Part shown: positions 33,064-46,621 of the stretch, one piece after another | How positions within the stretch are numbered: position 1 is the first letter of the stretch | Layout of the letters: each line of letters begins with the position of its first letter | Origin: Neckera pumila | Lineage: Eukaryota; Streptophyta; Bryopsida; Hypnales; Neckeraceae | Length of the DNA: 64,000 nucleotides | Direction: 5' to 3' | Assembly (NCBI GenBank): GCA_963969595.1 | Contig: OZ018413.1 | Location: 2,296,501 to 2,360,500 of the forward strand | The notes under the pieces: model-generated | Databases searched by the model: none | Told to the model about the DNA's origin: nothing | The model's input: only the letters and a program-made list of their open reading frames with translations | Position numbers and translations under genes: made by a program

Positions 33064-33345
33064 GTGGTTTGTGATGGGCGTCCAATGCTAGTACTAAGGT
33101 AGGAGGTCCATAAAGCACTTGGAACCTAAAAGTATCCACCTCCTCAAACATATACTACTTGTATAAGTTGCTTTTCCATTGTACCAACAATGTACAAATA
33201 GTGTACAATGGAGTATGGATCATTTATGAATTTTTCAAATGAATCAATTTTCACTAGAACGTTCAATATCTTTGGAAAGCTCTAGTAGGCTAAAAAATGA
33301 TCCAATTTTGAAAATGTAAATTGCACTAGAATTAAAATGAAGAAG

Positions 33346-35730
33346 TGTGAGCCCTCAAGCTAGCACTTGGATCTCTAGAATTATTTTTTTGTGATTTTTT
33401 ATAGTTTTTAGAATATATTATTAGAAAATAACATAAAAAAGTGTTTTTGAGAGTTTTGGTAGAAGTCCCTACCAATATTGTGAGGTGTCATTCTAAATGA
33501 TGGAAATACATAGAATACCATGTTTTCCTATTTTTAGGTCCTAGTTGGTTAGTTAGAGTGATTAGTTAGAAATTTCGAGAGATATGAGGATTAAAAATTA
33601 GCTAGTCTTAGTGTCTTGTTCATGCACAATTAGACCTGCAGAGTACATGTAACAGTCTCGCTAAGTAGTAGAATCTAGTTCAGGGATAGAAAATCAACAG
33701 ATAAGTCAAAATCCAATTTGTAGAGAAATTGGGTTAAGTTAATAAAAGTATGCAAGTAACTTTGAGAATTCAAGCAAAAACACAACAAAGATGGAGAAAA
33801 CGGTGATTGGAATTTATAGAAAGGTGTTTTAGGATAGAAACATGCCAAGAGCTCAACATTGGAGCTAATCAACCAAGATTCTCCTTTGGTATTGGAATTG
33901 ATTTCTTTCCAAGCAAAGTTTATTTTAATATTTTATTATATTTAGAAAAATGCAAGTGAGTGTAGAACTTACACTTAGATTCTATGAGTGTCCTAGATAT
34001 TACCCAAAAACTTTTGATTCATTCCAAAATTCTATGTTGACTCCATGGAAAGTCAACTGTGCAAAAACATGTTCGTAAATTCTTAGAAATTACGTATATT
34101 ACGGTAAAATCTCACTAAAAATTAGATTAGATTTTTGTATGCTAATAAAGTGCCTTGTCAAGTCTGAAGACATTTTAATGAGCATTCTGACATTTCCAAC
34201 TACCAGAATCGGCAGCAATCGTGGAATTTTAAAGATTTTACAACTCGGTGGCAGATTGATTGACATATTAGAGCCGTACGGTGTCTGATTTGGAAAAATG
34301 AGGAGTCTTTTGTTACTCCTATAGACATTCCAAACAAGCTTTGCTAGACAAATTTTTCAAAAAGCGCAAATTCCAAAAGTTAGAGTTTTCACCTTTCTTT
34401 GCAGTTATCATAGCTCAAATTAGTGCATTTTTATGGCCTAGGAAGTAAGGGTAAGGGGTCCCTTTGACTAATTGGGGTCTTCTGAATACAATGGTGCAAT
34501 TAATTTTCAATTTGGATTGTTTTCTAGAAGATAGACAGGGTCAGCTCTTAGTTTGACTATTTTAGCAATAATTTCGATTTATTCAAGGTTAATTTCAAAA
34601 ACATCTTTAGAAAATCAAAGATTGGATTTAGTTAAGATCTCTTTCTTGCGTAACAATTCATCTTTTGAACTAAAGAAAGAGAATTTAGAAATAACTTTGT
34701 GTTTATTTACAAAATATCTGGATTAATAAGGATTAATTATAAAACATCTTTGGGAAAAAATCTTGAATTTGATTTGGCCAAGATTTAGTTGCTAAATTGA
34801 GAGAATTCTAGAAATTTCTTCCATTAAACAAAGATTATTTTGCAATTATATTAGGGTAGTTTAGAAAAATATTTAGGTTGAAAGTAAAATATAATTCACC
34901 AACAATTTATTGGGTAGGGACCTAAGGCAAGTATATAAGGCCCTTCCTCAAGGTTGTTGATACACCCCTCATTCTTATACTACTACATTTTTCTCTCATT
35001 CTTTGTATTTGTGCTATCAACAAAGTCGGAGCACTTTTGTTCTTGTTTGTTGGTATTATTAGGCAAAGCTAGAACACCATTTTTTTGCTTTTTGTCTACT
35101 TTGAAGGACTAGGGGTACCTTCAAAACCTTTGCTAGTTTAATTGTTTAAGTGTTAGAGGCTAAGCCTTAACATTCTTTGTTTTCATAGAGTTTAGAAGGG
35201 GTAGACCTCCCAAACTCTAATTGCTTTAAAAATTCTAAAACTAACACATTGTGATACTTGAAACAGCATTTAGTACTAAATCACTTAAAGCAGCAAAGCT
35301 TAACTTTGCCAAAAGTGTTTTAGACTAATTTCCACTTAGAATTTGTGTATAACGGCTATTTATTTTTTTAATTACTAAAGTTTGGTTTACACTATCATGT
35401 GTACCTCTTTTAGCATTTAAATTGCAATATCCTTGAAATTTTGGAAAATTAATGTTAAAGTTTGGTTTAAACATTGTCGTATGTACCTCCTTTAACATCT
35501 AAAATCTTAAAATATACTTATTTTGTCATTAAACCCATTGATGCCTGGAGTTGCCTCCGCACAGCAAAGCTATAGTCCTTTGAAGTTTTGATTTTCTAAA
35601 AAATCATCCGTATAATCCTAGGGTTGCCTCGCACAGTGAGGCTTTGACTTTACAAGTTTTGAATTTTAGAAAACTAATTGTTAAGACCTAGGGTTGCCCC
35701 CACATGGCAAAGCTTTGACTTTGCCAAAAT
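33346..35730 (+). mobile_element. LTR of an unclassified retroelement family, copy 1
   Basis: Starts TGTGAGCCC at 33346, matching copy 2 at 49225. Shared blocks in the same order: the TAGCACTTGG start, GGTAAAATCTCACTAAAAAT (34101) with the following CCAGAATCGGCAGCAATCG-type segment, a TATA box region AGTATATAAGGCC (34930), and downstream three repeated motifs of the type AGGGTTGCC...GGCAAAGCTTTGACTT (35550, 35620, 35680). The order fits U3-TATA-R/U5. The end of the LTR and the target duplication were not located. Confidence 0.65.
34932..34938 (+). promoter_or_regulatory. TATA box of the LTR (copy 1)
   Basis: TATATAA within AGTATATAAGGCC, conserved at the same relative place in copy 2. Confidence 0.55.
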
Positions 35731-38400
35731 TGGAATTTGCGGAAAATATTCTTTTGTAGCTTATGTAAAGCCCAAATTTCTGTGGAATTCCCTCTCTTTT
35801 CATTTATGCACGTGGTTGGAATGGTTTTACTTTCAAAACTTTTCATTTCTTGCTTCAATTTTCACTTTCATTTGCTAGTCTTTATCTCCATATCATAATT
35901 ACATAAAAATTAGTTTTCTTTAGTTTTCTTCCTTTATATTCAAAAATCCCCCAAAATTAGCTCTCTCTTAGATCTTCATTTCAATTTTTTTAATCTTTTG
36001 TTTTAGTTTATTTTCATTCAAAAATCCAAAATTGTTAGCTTGATTAGACCTAATCTAGAGAACCAATACTAGCCAAGTTTTTGACCAGTATACCCAGCCA
36101 AATTCTGACTACCATACCAGCCAAGTCTCGAACTAGTTAGTCAAGACAATCAAACAAGCAAGGACGGATGGGGTCGCAGCCGCCAAATAGTGCCTCGCCA
36201 CGCGTCTTGATTGTGGAAGGACTAACTAGGTGAGTGACGAGGTCTGAAACAATGATCAATCGCCACGTGTCTAAGGGAGAAGGAAAAGAAAGGACAATAG
36301 GGAGTCCAACATACAATCGAAGAGTCCATTGTACCAGCCAAGGAGTCTAGCACATCAGTAATCACAAGTAAAGGCCATTGAATTTATATAATAATTGAAT
36401 TCTTACACCCAATTCAAAGTCAATAGTTGGAGCCGCACCCAAAATTTTGAATCTTTGATCTAAAGAATTTCAATCAAATTTTAAAGATATTTTCTCTGTA
36501 GCACCAACTCCAAAGCTCTCACATTTCCAAACTACAAATGAAATAGGAATTGTTACGGAGAATAAGAGAAAATAGAATAGCAAGGGAATTCTCACACATG
36601 AGGAAGTTTTGATTAAAAAGCTTATTTTTTCAAAGAATCTCACTATTGAGTTTCATTCTTTCATTCTAAATTCTTTGTTGGTATTTGATTCTTGAGAGAA
36701 TTTAGGGATTTTGGATTTTAGTGGGATTTTGTTTTATTAGGCCTAATAATCCAAGACTATAAAACAAATTGACAACAAATACATCTAAAAATTTAGAAAA
36801 TTGCCAACTATTAAGAATTTAGAAGCATCTATTTGGTTTGGATTTGATTTATTAAATCCCAAATACATTAGGTATTTAGATAATTTCTAAAAATTTGGAA
36901 ATTATTGAAAATACCACCAAACTAATAGAAATTTCAATACTATTGGTTAAACAATTTAAACTTAGGAACAAAAATACAATCACAAATCAAGGACTAAATT
37001 CAAATTTACAATGGATTAGCGATGGAGGATAGACTAGGATACTACAAGACCATATATTTGGTGGTGCTTGAGGATGGTACAATCAATTTAGCTGTTGAAA
37101 AAGTCAATTAATCATTTCTATTTGTTTTGTTTTGTTTTAAATTAACTTTGAATTTACTTTTCAAATCATTCATCAGATTTGAGTTAGGAAAATTGGTTCT
37201 AAACCTAGAAAATTAAAATTTAATCTTTAAAGAACTAAAAATTAAATTTTTTTTAGAATTAGACTTAAAACCTAATCCTTTACGTTTGGATGAACTTATT
37301 TTGAATTGCTGAATGAAAAGTGATATCTTCCTCCAAAAGCAACAAATAAGGGGAGTTTAGAATTTAAATAGGATTTGGAATTTTTTGACAAATTAGAAAT
37401 TTAGAATACTAGTTTAGAATAGAAGTTATGTGTGGATGAAAGATTTATTTGCTAAACTTTAACCAAAATTTCATCCATTAATAAATTATTTGTTAGAAAC
37501 GTAGAGTTTTATCTCTTTAGGGAGATGATTTTGTACTTTTTGCTTAAAAAACTTTTAAACCCTAAAATTAGTAGCTTAAATTAGAATCCATCATTAGATT
37601 AAATTAAAAAACATATCAACTAAGAATTTCTTGAAAGTTAACTAAAGAATATTCTATTCGGAAATCTTTTTGAAAATCTAAGCAGGATTCAAAAACTATT
37701 TTATATTTTAAAAACCGTTTATTTTTTAGTGAATTAAAGGTGGATGAAGGTTGGAACCCATTTGGATGAATTTTTTCAAAAAAAACTAAATTTAGACAAT
37801 AATTTAAACTTAGAATTTAGAAGCTATTAGGAAGTCAAAGGTAAAGTTTGGAAGAAAATACTTGTATAGGTCGCTAAATACAAAGAATACATCCTAGTCA
37901 TGATCTCGAAAATGGGTACAATATTAAAACAAGTGCAAGTGGGTTGAGTTTACCAACCAGGCAAGGTGAAATAGTAATGCACTAAAGAATGAGTTACAAG
38001 AATTGCGATAAAAAGAGAATAAAAAATTTAGGATATTCAAAATACAAAGGAGTAGATCTGGCAAGTTTTGTTGTTCCTAAATCCTAAATTATTTCTGATT
38101 CTAAAAGAAATGCACGGACTACCAGTTTGCTATCCCATTAAGTATCGTAATCAACATCCTCAAACCATAGCACCATGAAAAGCAATTTCTTACAAATTTT
38201 GTATTACATAATTGTCTTGCAAATCTATATAATATTATCAAATTACTTTATGTACTTGCTCAAAATCTTGCGATGGAAATTGTTTCAAATTGTATCATTG
38301 ATGAAATGCTTTGTAGATTTTGGCTCTCCACGCGCTTGATTTTTAAACACCCACGTCATCATCCCACCTGCACACATTCCAAATGGTCGTCATTGAAATT
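35731..38400. other. No gene seen; AT-rich retroelement-like leader sequence
   Basis: No coding frame of substance. GGATGAA-type stretches at 37430-37780 resemble 26000-26560. It may be the decayed internal region of the retroelement whose LTR precedes it. Confidence 0.35.
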
Positions 38401-38454
38401 AGCAACAACAAAGTAATTCATCTCTACAATAGTTGTGACCTCAAGTGCATGCAA

Positions 38455-39135
38455 TTACCCTGAAGTTCCTGACAGCTTAGCAATACTATCAAGTGCAGAG
38501 AATATACCGCATTCATTATCTGAAACAAATATAATATGAGAAGAAGCTTCGAAAATAGTATGAGGATTTATATTGATATGATCACCATACTTGAATTTGA
38601 CTGCAAATGAACTTGTTGGATTGAGCAAAGGATTGCCCTGAATCAACTCACATTCTTTGACTTTCATATCCTCCTCTTGCTGTTGCTGATCCTGTCAAAA
38701 ATAACATGAGACAAAAAGGTGTTGTCGTGGCCACCGAGTTCCAGATAGCACATGAAGCAAATTATAGGAACATAGGCCACACATTTCTAGATTTGGCGAC
38801 TAGCTCATTCAACAGAATTTGAATCAAAATAGTACAACTGCAAATTTGATAAAGAAACCACAAAGGGTCTGAAAAGAACCTTTCGTAGTTTTTCTTTTGC
38901 TTGTTTATTCTTAATATGCTCTAGCTCTACAAGAAGTTTAGTAGTATCATCTTTGTCATCACTGTAAATATCATCCAAATCCAAAGACAACAAGCTGAAA
39001 TCTAGGAGCATTTGGACAATATAAAAACAACATTGGAAACAAACAACTTCCAATCATTTCAAGGAGAAGCTTTCAAATGAGTGCACCTTTCATCACTGTC
39101 ACTACGAACCTCTACATTTGAATTGACAGGTTTCT
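38455..39135 (-). pseudogene. CWC15 (Cwf15/Cwc15 splicing factor) fragment, three exons with introns
   Basis: CWC15 is a component of the Prp19-associated spliceosome complex. On the minus strand a short exon near 39135-39092 reads KPVNSNVEVRSDSDE. The next, 38994-38880, begins after TTTCAG and reads LDLDDIYSDDKDDTTKLLVE and then LRK. The third begins at 38691 after TTTTTGACAG and reads DQQQQEEDMKVKECELIQGN followed by PLLNPTSSFAVK. This is the acidic-then-basic order of the CWC15 C-terminal half, with the family's RGNPLLN-x-x-SF-x-VK signature (here QGNPLLNPTSSFAVK). After that the frame diverges (FKYGDHININ) and lacks the conserved C-terminal RFINDTIRNDFHRKFL segment. Introns sit between the exons, so this is a genomic copy, not a retrocopy. 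It is the last of three gene fragments lying head to tail on this strand. Confidence 0.75.
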
Positions 39136-39229
39136 ACTCTTGCGGAAAAGGCTAAGCTCAAATAAATCAAATTAGCAACATAAATCAAATCACAAAGCTA
39201 TCAGATCACTGGAAACAGAGAACATACTA

Positions 39230-40314
39230 TGACAAACCCCTTATTAGGAAATATGTACTTCATCCCTTCTTGTATTAGTTAATGAGCATGATACACAAGC
39301 TCCAACCCATTTATATGATTGAATTGCAACAACAACCACAAATTCAAGTCACCAATGGACGATGGTGCAATTAAACCTGCAAGGTGAAATCCAAGAAGAG
39401 AGATTTGCACTAAATATTAAGTCCATTGAAACAAAGAAAAAGAGGGTTGAAATTTAGAAAGTCTACCTAATGGTAACATGGACACCAAAGAGCCACCCAG
39501 CACCTCGTGGACTAGCAGACCAAGCCTCATGGTGGACCAAGTCTTTAGGATCACTCCACATTAAGTCACAAAACGGTTCTACATGGAAAATTTACACTGT
39601 CTTTCTATCACCCTAATCTGCACAACAAAATAACAAAACAATCGTGTGACTTTCCACTTTTACTTCCAATGTTCCTCAGTCCATACCTAAGGGATTAGCC
39701 AACTTTCATGGTTATCCCTCAATAAAGTCATGTGTGCAAGGTATTTGAAGAAACAAGGAAGAAAATGTCATGTGCTATTCAAGCCCAGACTTTCTAACTA
39801 GCTATCGTACGACCTAGACTAACAACATCAAGTTAACAAGTTGGAAATTGTTGGAACACATTGCAAGAGATGGATAGGTCCAAATTCACAAATAAGTAAC
39901 CATGCTTGTCTCATTCATCCGTATAAATGCAAAATTCATAGTCATGTCCATGAGGTAAATTGACAATGCTGATGTACCTTGCTTTCAGAAGCAAAAGTAT
40001 TGTAAACACTTCCAAATTGTTGTAACCACGATCTACAAAGTCACCTTGCTCATCTCCACAAGCGGCTTAATTTTGGTGAGGGGACATTTATCCAAATAGA
40101 AAGAGCTTGCATGGAGTATAAACTTAACCTATAGTAAACAACAATTTAGAGAATAAGGAGTCTCGGGATGCAAAAATCCCCCCAATGTACACACCATGAA
40201 GATGTAATTTGTACTAGGAACGTGCCTTTCAATCTGGAATAGCTTCATCAAGTTGTGAAATTGGCCATGAATATCACCACAAATAGTCACGGGACAAACA
40301 GTCACAGTATGCAC
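39230..40314 (-). pseudogene. PP6-type Ser/Thr protein phosphatase catalytic subunit (FyPP-like), broken, introns kept
   Basis: Minus-strand blocks in order: 40314-40187, [20 protein letters not shown] with PSTNYIFM; about 40060-39985, DFVDRGYNNLEVFTILLLLK; about 39590-39480, [14 protein letters not shown] with [10 protein letters not shown]; about 39345-39230, FNHINGLELVYHAH, a stop in place of the usual Gln, then LIQEGMKYIF. The choice of residues (MKLFQ, DRGYN-x-LEVFTILLLLKARY, LMWSDPED-like, [11 protein letters not shown]-x-KYMF-like) fits PP6/FyPP better than PP2A. GDIHGQ and GDFVDRG metal-binding motifs are present, but the LRGNHE and HGGLSP segments between blocks two and three are absent and the N-terminal 45-50 residues are replaced by GPDH-derived sequence. 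It cannot encode an active phosphatase. Intron-like gaps with near-consensus borders separate the blocks. Confidence 0.85.
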
Positions 40315-40404
40315 GTCTTGTCTCGGATGTCAAATATTAGGAGTGTGGTTTTTTGCGGCGTGAACAAGCGCATCATAACTTGGAAAGGCATCATAATTAT
40401 CTTA

Positions 40405-40691
40405 GTTGAAGGAAGCCCAGCCACCACAATGTCGGCATCCCACACGGCCTCTAGGAAGTTGATGACTACCTCAACAAGGCACAACAGCATGCAAAGAGTT
40501 TAGCATGTTCACACACAAGCCATCACGCAGAATCTCGTCGGCATACAAGGTGCGCTTGCCCAGTCACCTTCAACGTACTTGAGGTACGCACATATCCAAA
40601 TCAGGCGATGCAACAGGCCTTCTTGAAAGTTGATCACCTTGAAGAGATGTTGGATAGAATCCTGAAACGCGTCTATCCCAGATGATTCCAT
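40405..40691 (-). pseudogene. Glycerol-3-phosphate dehydrogenase (plant cytosolic GPDHC type) fragment
   Basis: Minus-strand sequence first reads QHLFKVINFQEGLLHRLIWI followed by CAYLKYVE, then, after a frame change, RTLYADEILRDGLCVNML near 40560-40505, then VVINFLEAVWDADIVVAGLP followed by STK near 40478-40410. These match consecutive segments of plant NAD-dependent glycerol-3-phosphate dehydrogenase (HLFEVINSRED-, RRCAYLKYVE-, RTLYADEIL-, QEAVWDADIVVNGLPST-). About 90 codons of roughly 460 are present and at least one frameshift is needed. The Rossmann glycine motif and the substrate-binding C-terminal domain are absent. It is joined through about 90 bases of unidentified sequence to the phosphatase fragment in the same orientation. 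Confidence 0.8.
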
Positions 40692-40920
40692 TATTTTATC
40701 TCACCCTCAAATTCCAAGCGCACTATCACTTAATCACACACGAGATTAGGCTTTAGGCATGAAACTTGCAAGTTGCCAAATCTATACAGAAGAATCATAA
40801 AAGTCTAAAACGTGCTAGTCCCCATTTCTTTCATTATTTTTATTTCACCTTCAACTTCCAAGAGCGCAATTACTCCAATACATTTAAGATTAGGATTTAG
40901 AAATTAGGATTGCAAAAGTC
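40692..40920. repeat. Diverged direct duplication next to the gene-fragment mosaic
   Basis: The segment ATTATTTTATCTCACC...TTCCAAGCGC...GATTAGG at 40692-40755 recurs as ATTATTTTTATTTCACC...TTCCAAGAGCGC...GATTAGG at 40833-40895. It lies at the 5' side of the GPDH fragment and could mark the edge of the carrier element. Confidence 0.6.
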
Positions 40921-43900
40921 AATTTATTGACTTGTATCAAAGCCTGAGACGCACCACAAGTGTCTTACAACATGGCGATCAACACACTCCTCGAAAGAAA
41001 TGCGCAAACCTCTGGGAGAACACCAATGTTCCCAATGTCGGGAGCATAAGAGTCTCTTGGAGATTCACAAAAACTTAGGATTTGATAACCAAAACCTTTA
41101 ATAGTACTACTTTTAAACCATTTTTAGTGATTTTTTAGGTCTTTTTAGGAACACATTACATCAATTGAGTGTACATTGCTTGGAAAGCACTTACTTTGAT
41201 CACCTTTACACTTATTGATTTAAAATTGCCATCACAACCTATGTGTCAGCTTCTAATTCAAGGGTGGAGGTAGAATTTCTTACAAGGAATGCACTTCAAC
41301 TACATAATAAGTGAAAAATGAATCGCTAAAAATCGTACATCAATTTGGATTTCTTTCATACACTATCTACTATTTTATAGATAACATTTGGAAGGTAATC
41401 AAAGATTTTTTGCAATGGAGTAAAGAACAAGATAGAAATCAAGCAATATAAAAAGATGAGTGTCTCTACATCAACATGTTCATTTGAACATGCCCAGTTG
41501 AATGCAAGCAATAATTTATGGCAAAAAGTGGAATCTCTAGATGGTAGATAGTGTACAAAAAACATCTAAAATGTTGTATGACTTTGAAGTTTATATGTAT
41601 ATATTTGTTATTTTGATAAAGTACTCTTTTCTAACATTCCAATGCAACTTGCGGCTCAAAAATTGGTTCATTTTTGAGCATGCTACGACTTACTCAATTT
41701 TCCAAACCTCTTAGGTAGTGAATATTGCCAAAAAGCAAAAATTTGGAAATGAATTGCACTCTAGTGTTTTTATAGGCCCCTTCAAGGGATCCAATCACTC
41801 CAATAAAGGGACCTTGATGGAGAACAAAGGATCGAACGGAAACAAATGGGAACCTGAGAGTGCCAAGAACTTTGGGAACAGGAACGTCATGAAGGTCGCC
41901 ACATTTGAGTCCTCAAATTTGGCCCGGAAATGGAGTTGCTAGAGCACATTGTAGCGTGCATCTTGAATGTTTGATTAGTGCAACAAGAACAGGAACAAAT
42001 TTTAGGACTTGAACATAATTGGTATTGTAAGAATTAGGGTTTCAAGAAAATTCACTTTGGACATTTGGGCAATTAGGTACTCCGTGGCGAGTCTTGTAAA
42101 GAGCTTATTACGAGGTCAGTGGCAACTTCATCCAATTTTGGTATAAGCGCAGGGTTTTCATGGGATTCAGAGCAAGGGTTTTTGAGCTTGTTGGAGATTG
42201 GCCGGGCGGAAATTATTGGCATTATGAATAGCCCCTTTGACAGAGGAAGAGACGCTGTAATTGTAGCAGTTTGTGAAGACAATAATTGAGATTCAGAATA
42301 TGTTGGACATCTTGTGAAATGCACTAGAAGATTGTACTAAACTAATTTGTCTCCAAAGACGTTGAGCTGAGATTCAAAAGTTCTATAGAAGTCTTGAGGA
42401 TTATTCTCTATGAGAGTGTGAAATCTTGGAGGATTTTGCATTCTAGCTTAGAGGGCAAAAAGATTGCGTGGAGCCAGCTTTTGAACTCTTTTCCTAATCA
42501 TGATGGAACTATGTAGATTCTTCAATCTTACCTTATTCCATCCTATTGATGACTTTTGAAGCTCCATTCTAAACAATTTGATCAATTTACAAGAAGTGTG
42601 ATCAAGGAGAAGGTACCGCCACCAGCCCACCACTTTGGTGAAGATCACTGGCAATCTAGGTTTAGATTTGTTTCAATATCATGGCGGGCTTATTGAGCTT
42701 TCTCGTGCGCTTGTTTAGGCAAATTCAAATTTGTGCATCTTTTGTGTAGTAGCTATCCTATTTCTAGGTAGTGTGTGACAAACGTGCAAGGTTTCTGATT
42801 TTTGTTAGTCCCTTTAGAAGTTCTTGGTTTTGGCAGTCCTACTAAAGGCTCAATGGTCAATTAGGATTTCAGTTGGATTCCCCGACTCCATTCTTGATGT
42901 TGCAATTGACAACGACCAAGTGTAGAAAGAGCTGTTGTAAGGTGGGGTATAATGATGTCCAGAAAGAACGACCTTCAATGCTTTTGATATGGGGATGTTG
43001 AGCAAGTGGCAAAAGGAGGATCAGTCTAGGTGGGATGGAGACCGGGCATGGCGATTATAGACGGGAAGAAAGGGAATGGTGGGAGGAAAAAAGAATATGG
43101 CTGTGAGAGTTGGAGCTTAGGTACTGTTTGTGTCTCCCTCTTCCTATGCTCTTAGGGTTTAATACTTGTAACATCTATAGTTTGTCATTGAAGTGGTGAT
43201 TTTGTACCATTGGATTCCGGCCTCCATTTCATGAACATGTCAACTTGTGGCGGCGTACACAAGAGCTTGAAATGATGTGGTGATGGAGAATCCGTCTAAA
43301 GGTAACTTGACCAATATGTTGGTATCAGTGAGTGAGGATGCTTGTCAAGAGGGTTGCCATATGAAAGGGAAAGCTTTAATGCCAAAGCTGTCCCTACCCC
43401 TAACAAAAAAATATTTAAAATTAAAAAAAACATTGATAGGTACTCTACTAAAGAATTAAATTGTTGACTAGGCACATTTCCCAGAATTTTTCTTTGTTGA
43501 CAATACTACAACATTGATTGTTGTAAGGACCTTTAATTGCTAGACTGATAATGAACGTACGAGGTCTGTAAAATGCTTGGGCTCTAAAGGTGTCCACCTC
43601 TTGAAATGTGCACTGCTTGCACATGTTGTTTTTTTATTATAACAACAATCTATAAATTGTCTACATTTCAGAAAGTGGATTATGCTTTGATTAACCTCTA
43701 CGTTTCAACTTCAAAAATTCATAACTAATTCCACAAAGCTTCAAAAAAGATATTAAATGATTTGGATTTAATGCCAATTCTTGATTTACCTTTCAAAAAG
43801 AACTACTACAAAATTAATTTCATGTAGTTTAACTTCTGTAATTAATTTTCAAGCTCTTAAATGGGTGCTCTATGGACGTCTTATGTTAGTAAGAAGATGA

Positions 43901-45630
43901 TGTATTTAGAAACATGTGGATACTATAGGACTAAATTTTTTGTGGAAGTACAAAACATTTATAATTCTAATAATTATATTGAAACAAATTACTTCAGATT
44001 TTTAGTTTTCTTTGCATTTATTTTTCTCAAATTTTTTTAGTTTCCCTTCATTTTATTTTCAAAAATGAAGAAGTTTATTGTTTATTTGAACATGTTTGCA
44101 CTTGGCTCATCAGTTGGAAAATTTCTTTATTTTAAGGTGCAGGCACCTGAAAGCGTCCTTGTATCCAATGGTGTCCTTTTCTAGGAAGGGTCATCATTTC
44201 TGAACATAAATGTACACAAACCAAACAGAGCTTATTGATTGTTGACCAACATGATAGGCCATGTATGATTCACCTAGATTTGCATTTTAGAATCACTTCC
44301 CCTCCTAAAAAGGGATGCCACTAGTTACAAGGATGCTATTGGGTGCCTCTACCTTATGTCCTAACTTTATTTAGTAAAATTAGAAGAATTTAATTGATTT
44401 TTAAGATACTAAATTGAAATACTTCTTTGAATAGATGATTTTTATTTTTGTATTTATTTAATTGGTTTAGAAACTCATTAGTTTCTTATATATTTTTTAA
44501 ACTTCTTGAAATATCTAAGAGTTTCTACAAAATTTGAAATGGGTTGGTATGTTGGAAGTTAATTCTAGTATGTTGTTTTTTCCCCTTTTTTATATCTATA
44601 ATTGTTAAAGGAAAGGAAAACAATTGCAACTTCTAGAATTTTTCATGTAACAAGAGTAAGTTCATTCATTTACAAATATTTGAAACCCATCATGTTTTTT
44701 GAATAAGTGTTTGTAGAATTTATAATTGAACAATATTTGGAATTTTAACATGATTCTGGAGTTCATAATCATACAATCTATCATTAGGTCAATTTTGAAA
44801 CAAAGTTTAAATTTCATCTTAATGTGAATGATAGACTAAAAGATTAGTGTTTGAAGTTGCAAAGTCTTTAGATATTACAAATTTTTGGTGGTAGTTTGTA
44901 CTTAATATTTTCTAACTCTAAAATCTTATATGAAAGATATAAAAAAGCATAATTTGAAATTGAAGTTTCTATAAATTTCAATTTAAGAAAAAAATAATTC
45001 AAAAGTCAAAATATTTATTTTTGAAAATTGAACTAGTCCTTGCAAATCAACAAGGTAAAAACAACCATGAAGATTAAATGGTCTTTTTGGTTGAAATTGT
45101 TTTGTTTGTTAGATTAGAAATGAAATCAATATGCTTTGAAGTAAGCCCAATTAAACTTCAATAAAGTCTTTTAGAAGTAGATGCAATTTTCATTGGTTGA
45201 TCAATGAAGGAAATTACAAAACCTCATGTGTCCTAATTAGTTTTACATTTTGAATGCATTTGAATTGAGAATAATAAATGCTATTGTCATTAATAAACAA
45301 ATGAAATTTTCAGTAAGATAAGATGTTTCTTTAACAAACTAGTAAAATCTCCATTTGAAAATTAGTCTTGAAATGTAAATACAATCACTTTCTATCTAAT
45401 CCTTGCATCAGAGATTGAGACTATACAAGAAAATGAGAGGATGCAAAGACTATATGCTATTCCAAAAATTAATCTCATATTGTTATAATATAGAGTTATT
45501 TTGTACTAATGGATCTTTGGGCAATATTTTTAAACTCCATACATTATAAAAGTAATTATGTAGCAAGAATGTAAGGCATTTTTGAATCAAATGCTTTGAA
45601 GGAGTTATTTTAAAAGGTAGGACAAGCTAC
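40921..45630. other. No gene recognised
   Basis: Several short frames (for example plus 41718-41942 and minus 42448-42654) have no identifiable domain. The section 43540-43830 resembles 33070-33330 and the interior of the MITE at 58801-59101 (ATAACTAATTCCACAAA and the GTGTACA/GTACC type pieces). Confidence 0.35.
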
Positions 45631-45869
45631 TTAACCCTTGAGTGCCCATTGTGAATCCCCAAATTAGGCCATAGATACCACTCAAGTTGGCCCTGCCAAT
45701 TAAAAAATAAGATCTATGAGAGGTGGCTCTTGAGATTGTAAAAGGGTTAGCCGAAGGACAATGTTGGAGAATTTTTTGAAGTTTCCACTATACGGCTTAT
45801 GAAATTATAATGGTCAAATGTGAGTTGGAGGGAGGTTAGATTTGGGGCATTGGGGTGCTTAGGGGTTAA
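45631..45869. mobile_element. Short (239-bp) TTAA-flanked element
   Basis: TTAA + CCCTTGAGTGCCCATT at the left; the right end, inverted, reads TTAA + CCCCTAAGCACCCCAAT. Both ends continue into a CCCCAAATTA/CCCCAAATCTAA match, so the inverted repeat is imperfect but about 35 bases long. TTAA is intact on both sides. Confidence 0.75.
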
Positions 45870-46621
45870 GACTTGAAACAGATTTGCTATGAAAGAATAC
45901 TAGCCATTACTATTAGGCTTGGATTGCCAATTGTAGAAATGTCTTTCATACTTTGAGGAAAATGTATTACATGGTACCCATTTTTGTACTAAACTTACAA
46001 ATAGTGATGCCAACATTGTACAGTCTAACATCCCTTGATGCCACAATCCATTCCTTGGAAGTAGATTTTGGACAAAAGGGATTCAATTTGCACAAAAGGG
46101 ATTCAGTTTTCTTAGTAAATATTGGTTGTATAATCGTCAATCTTTGTAGAAGAAAATTGCCAAAAAATTGGGATGCCAACACATTTTGGGATGAATGTAC
46201 GCACTTTTGACTGAAGAAATGTATTTCATCTATACCCATGAATGTAAATAGCTTCATCACGGCAGTGAAGTTTGCTCTCAACATTGCCAAAATTAAATGA
46301 AATAAAAAAACTTCCCCTAGCTGGCTGCACTCAGCAGTAGGCTGTGAACTCATTTACTTTAGTTGTTGAAATATATATTTAAGCAACTATAAAATATAAT
46401 TTATTTTAGCATGATTGTATCAAATAAATTTGGGCTCTGGAGTCTGCGTTTTGATATGATGTAAACAAAAGTACAACATTTCTTTGTTATTGAGTAACAA
46501 CCCAATAATTACTGTATGCCAATTATGCTCATTTTGTCAATATGTTGGGAATACAGTAAATCATTCAAGGTCACTACAGCTAAAACCATCGGAATAAGCA
46601 TTTTGAGGATGGGTTCTATTA

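Noticed and set aside
45967..46353. 128-codon minus-strand frame overlapping a plus-strand frame
   Set aside because: Neither strand shows a domain or splice context; length alone is weak evidence in this AT-rich region.
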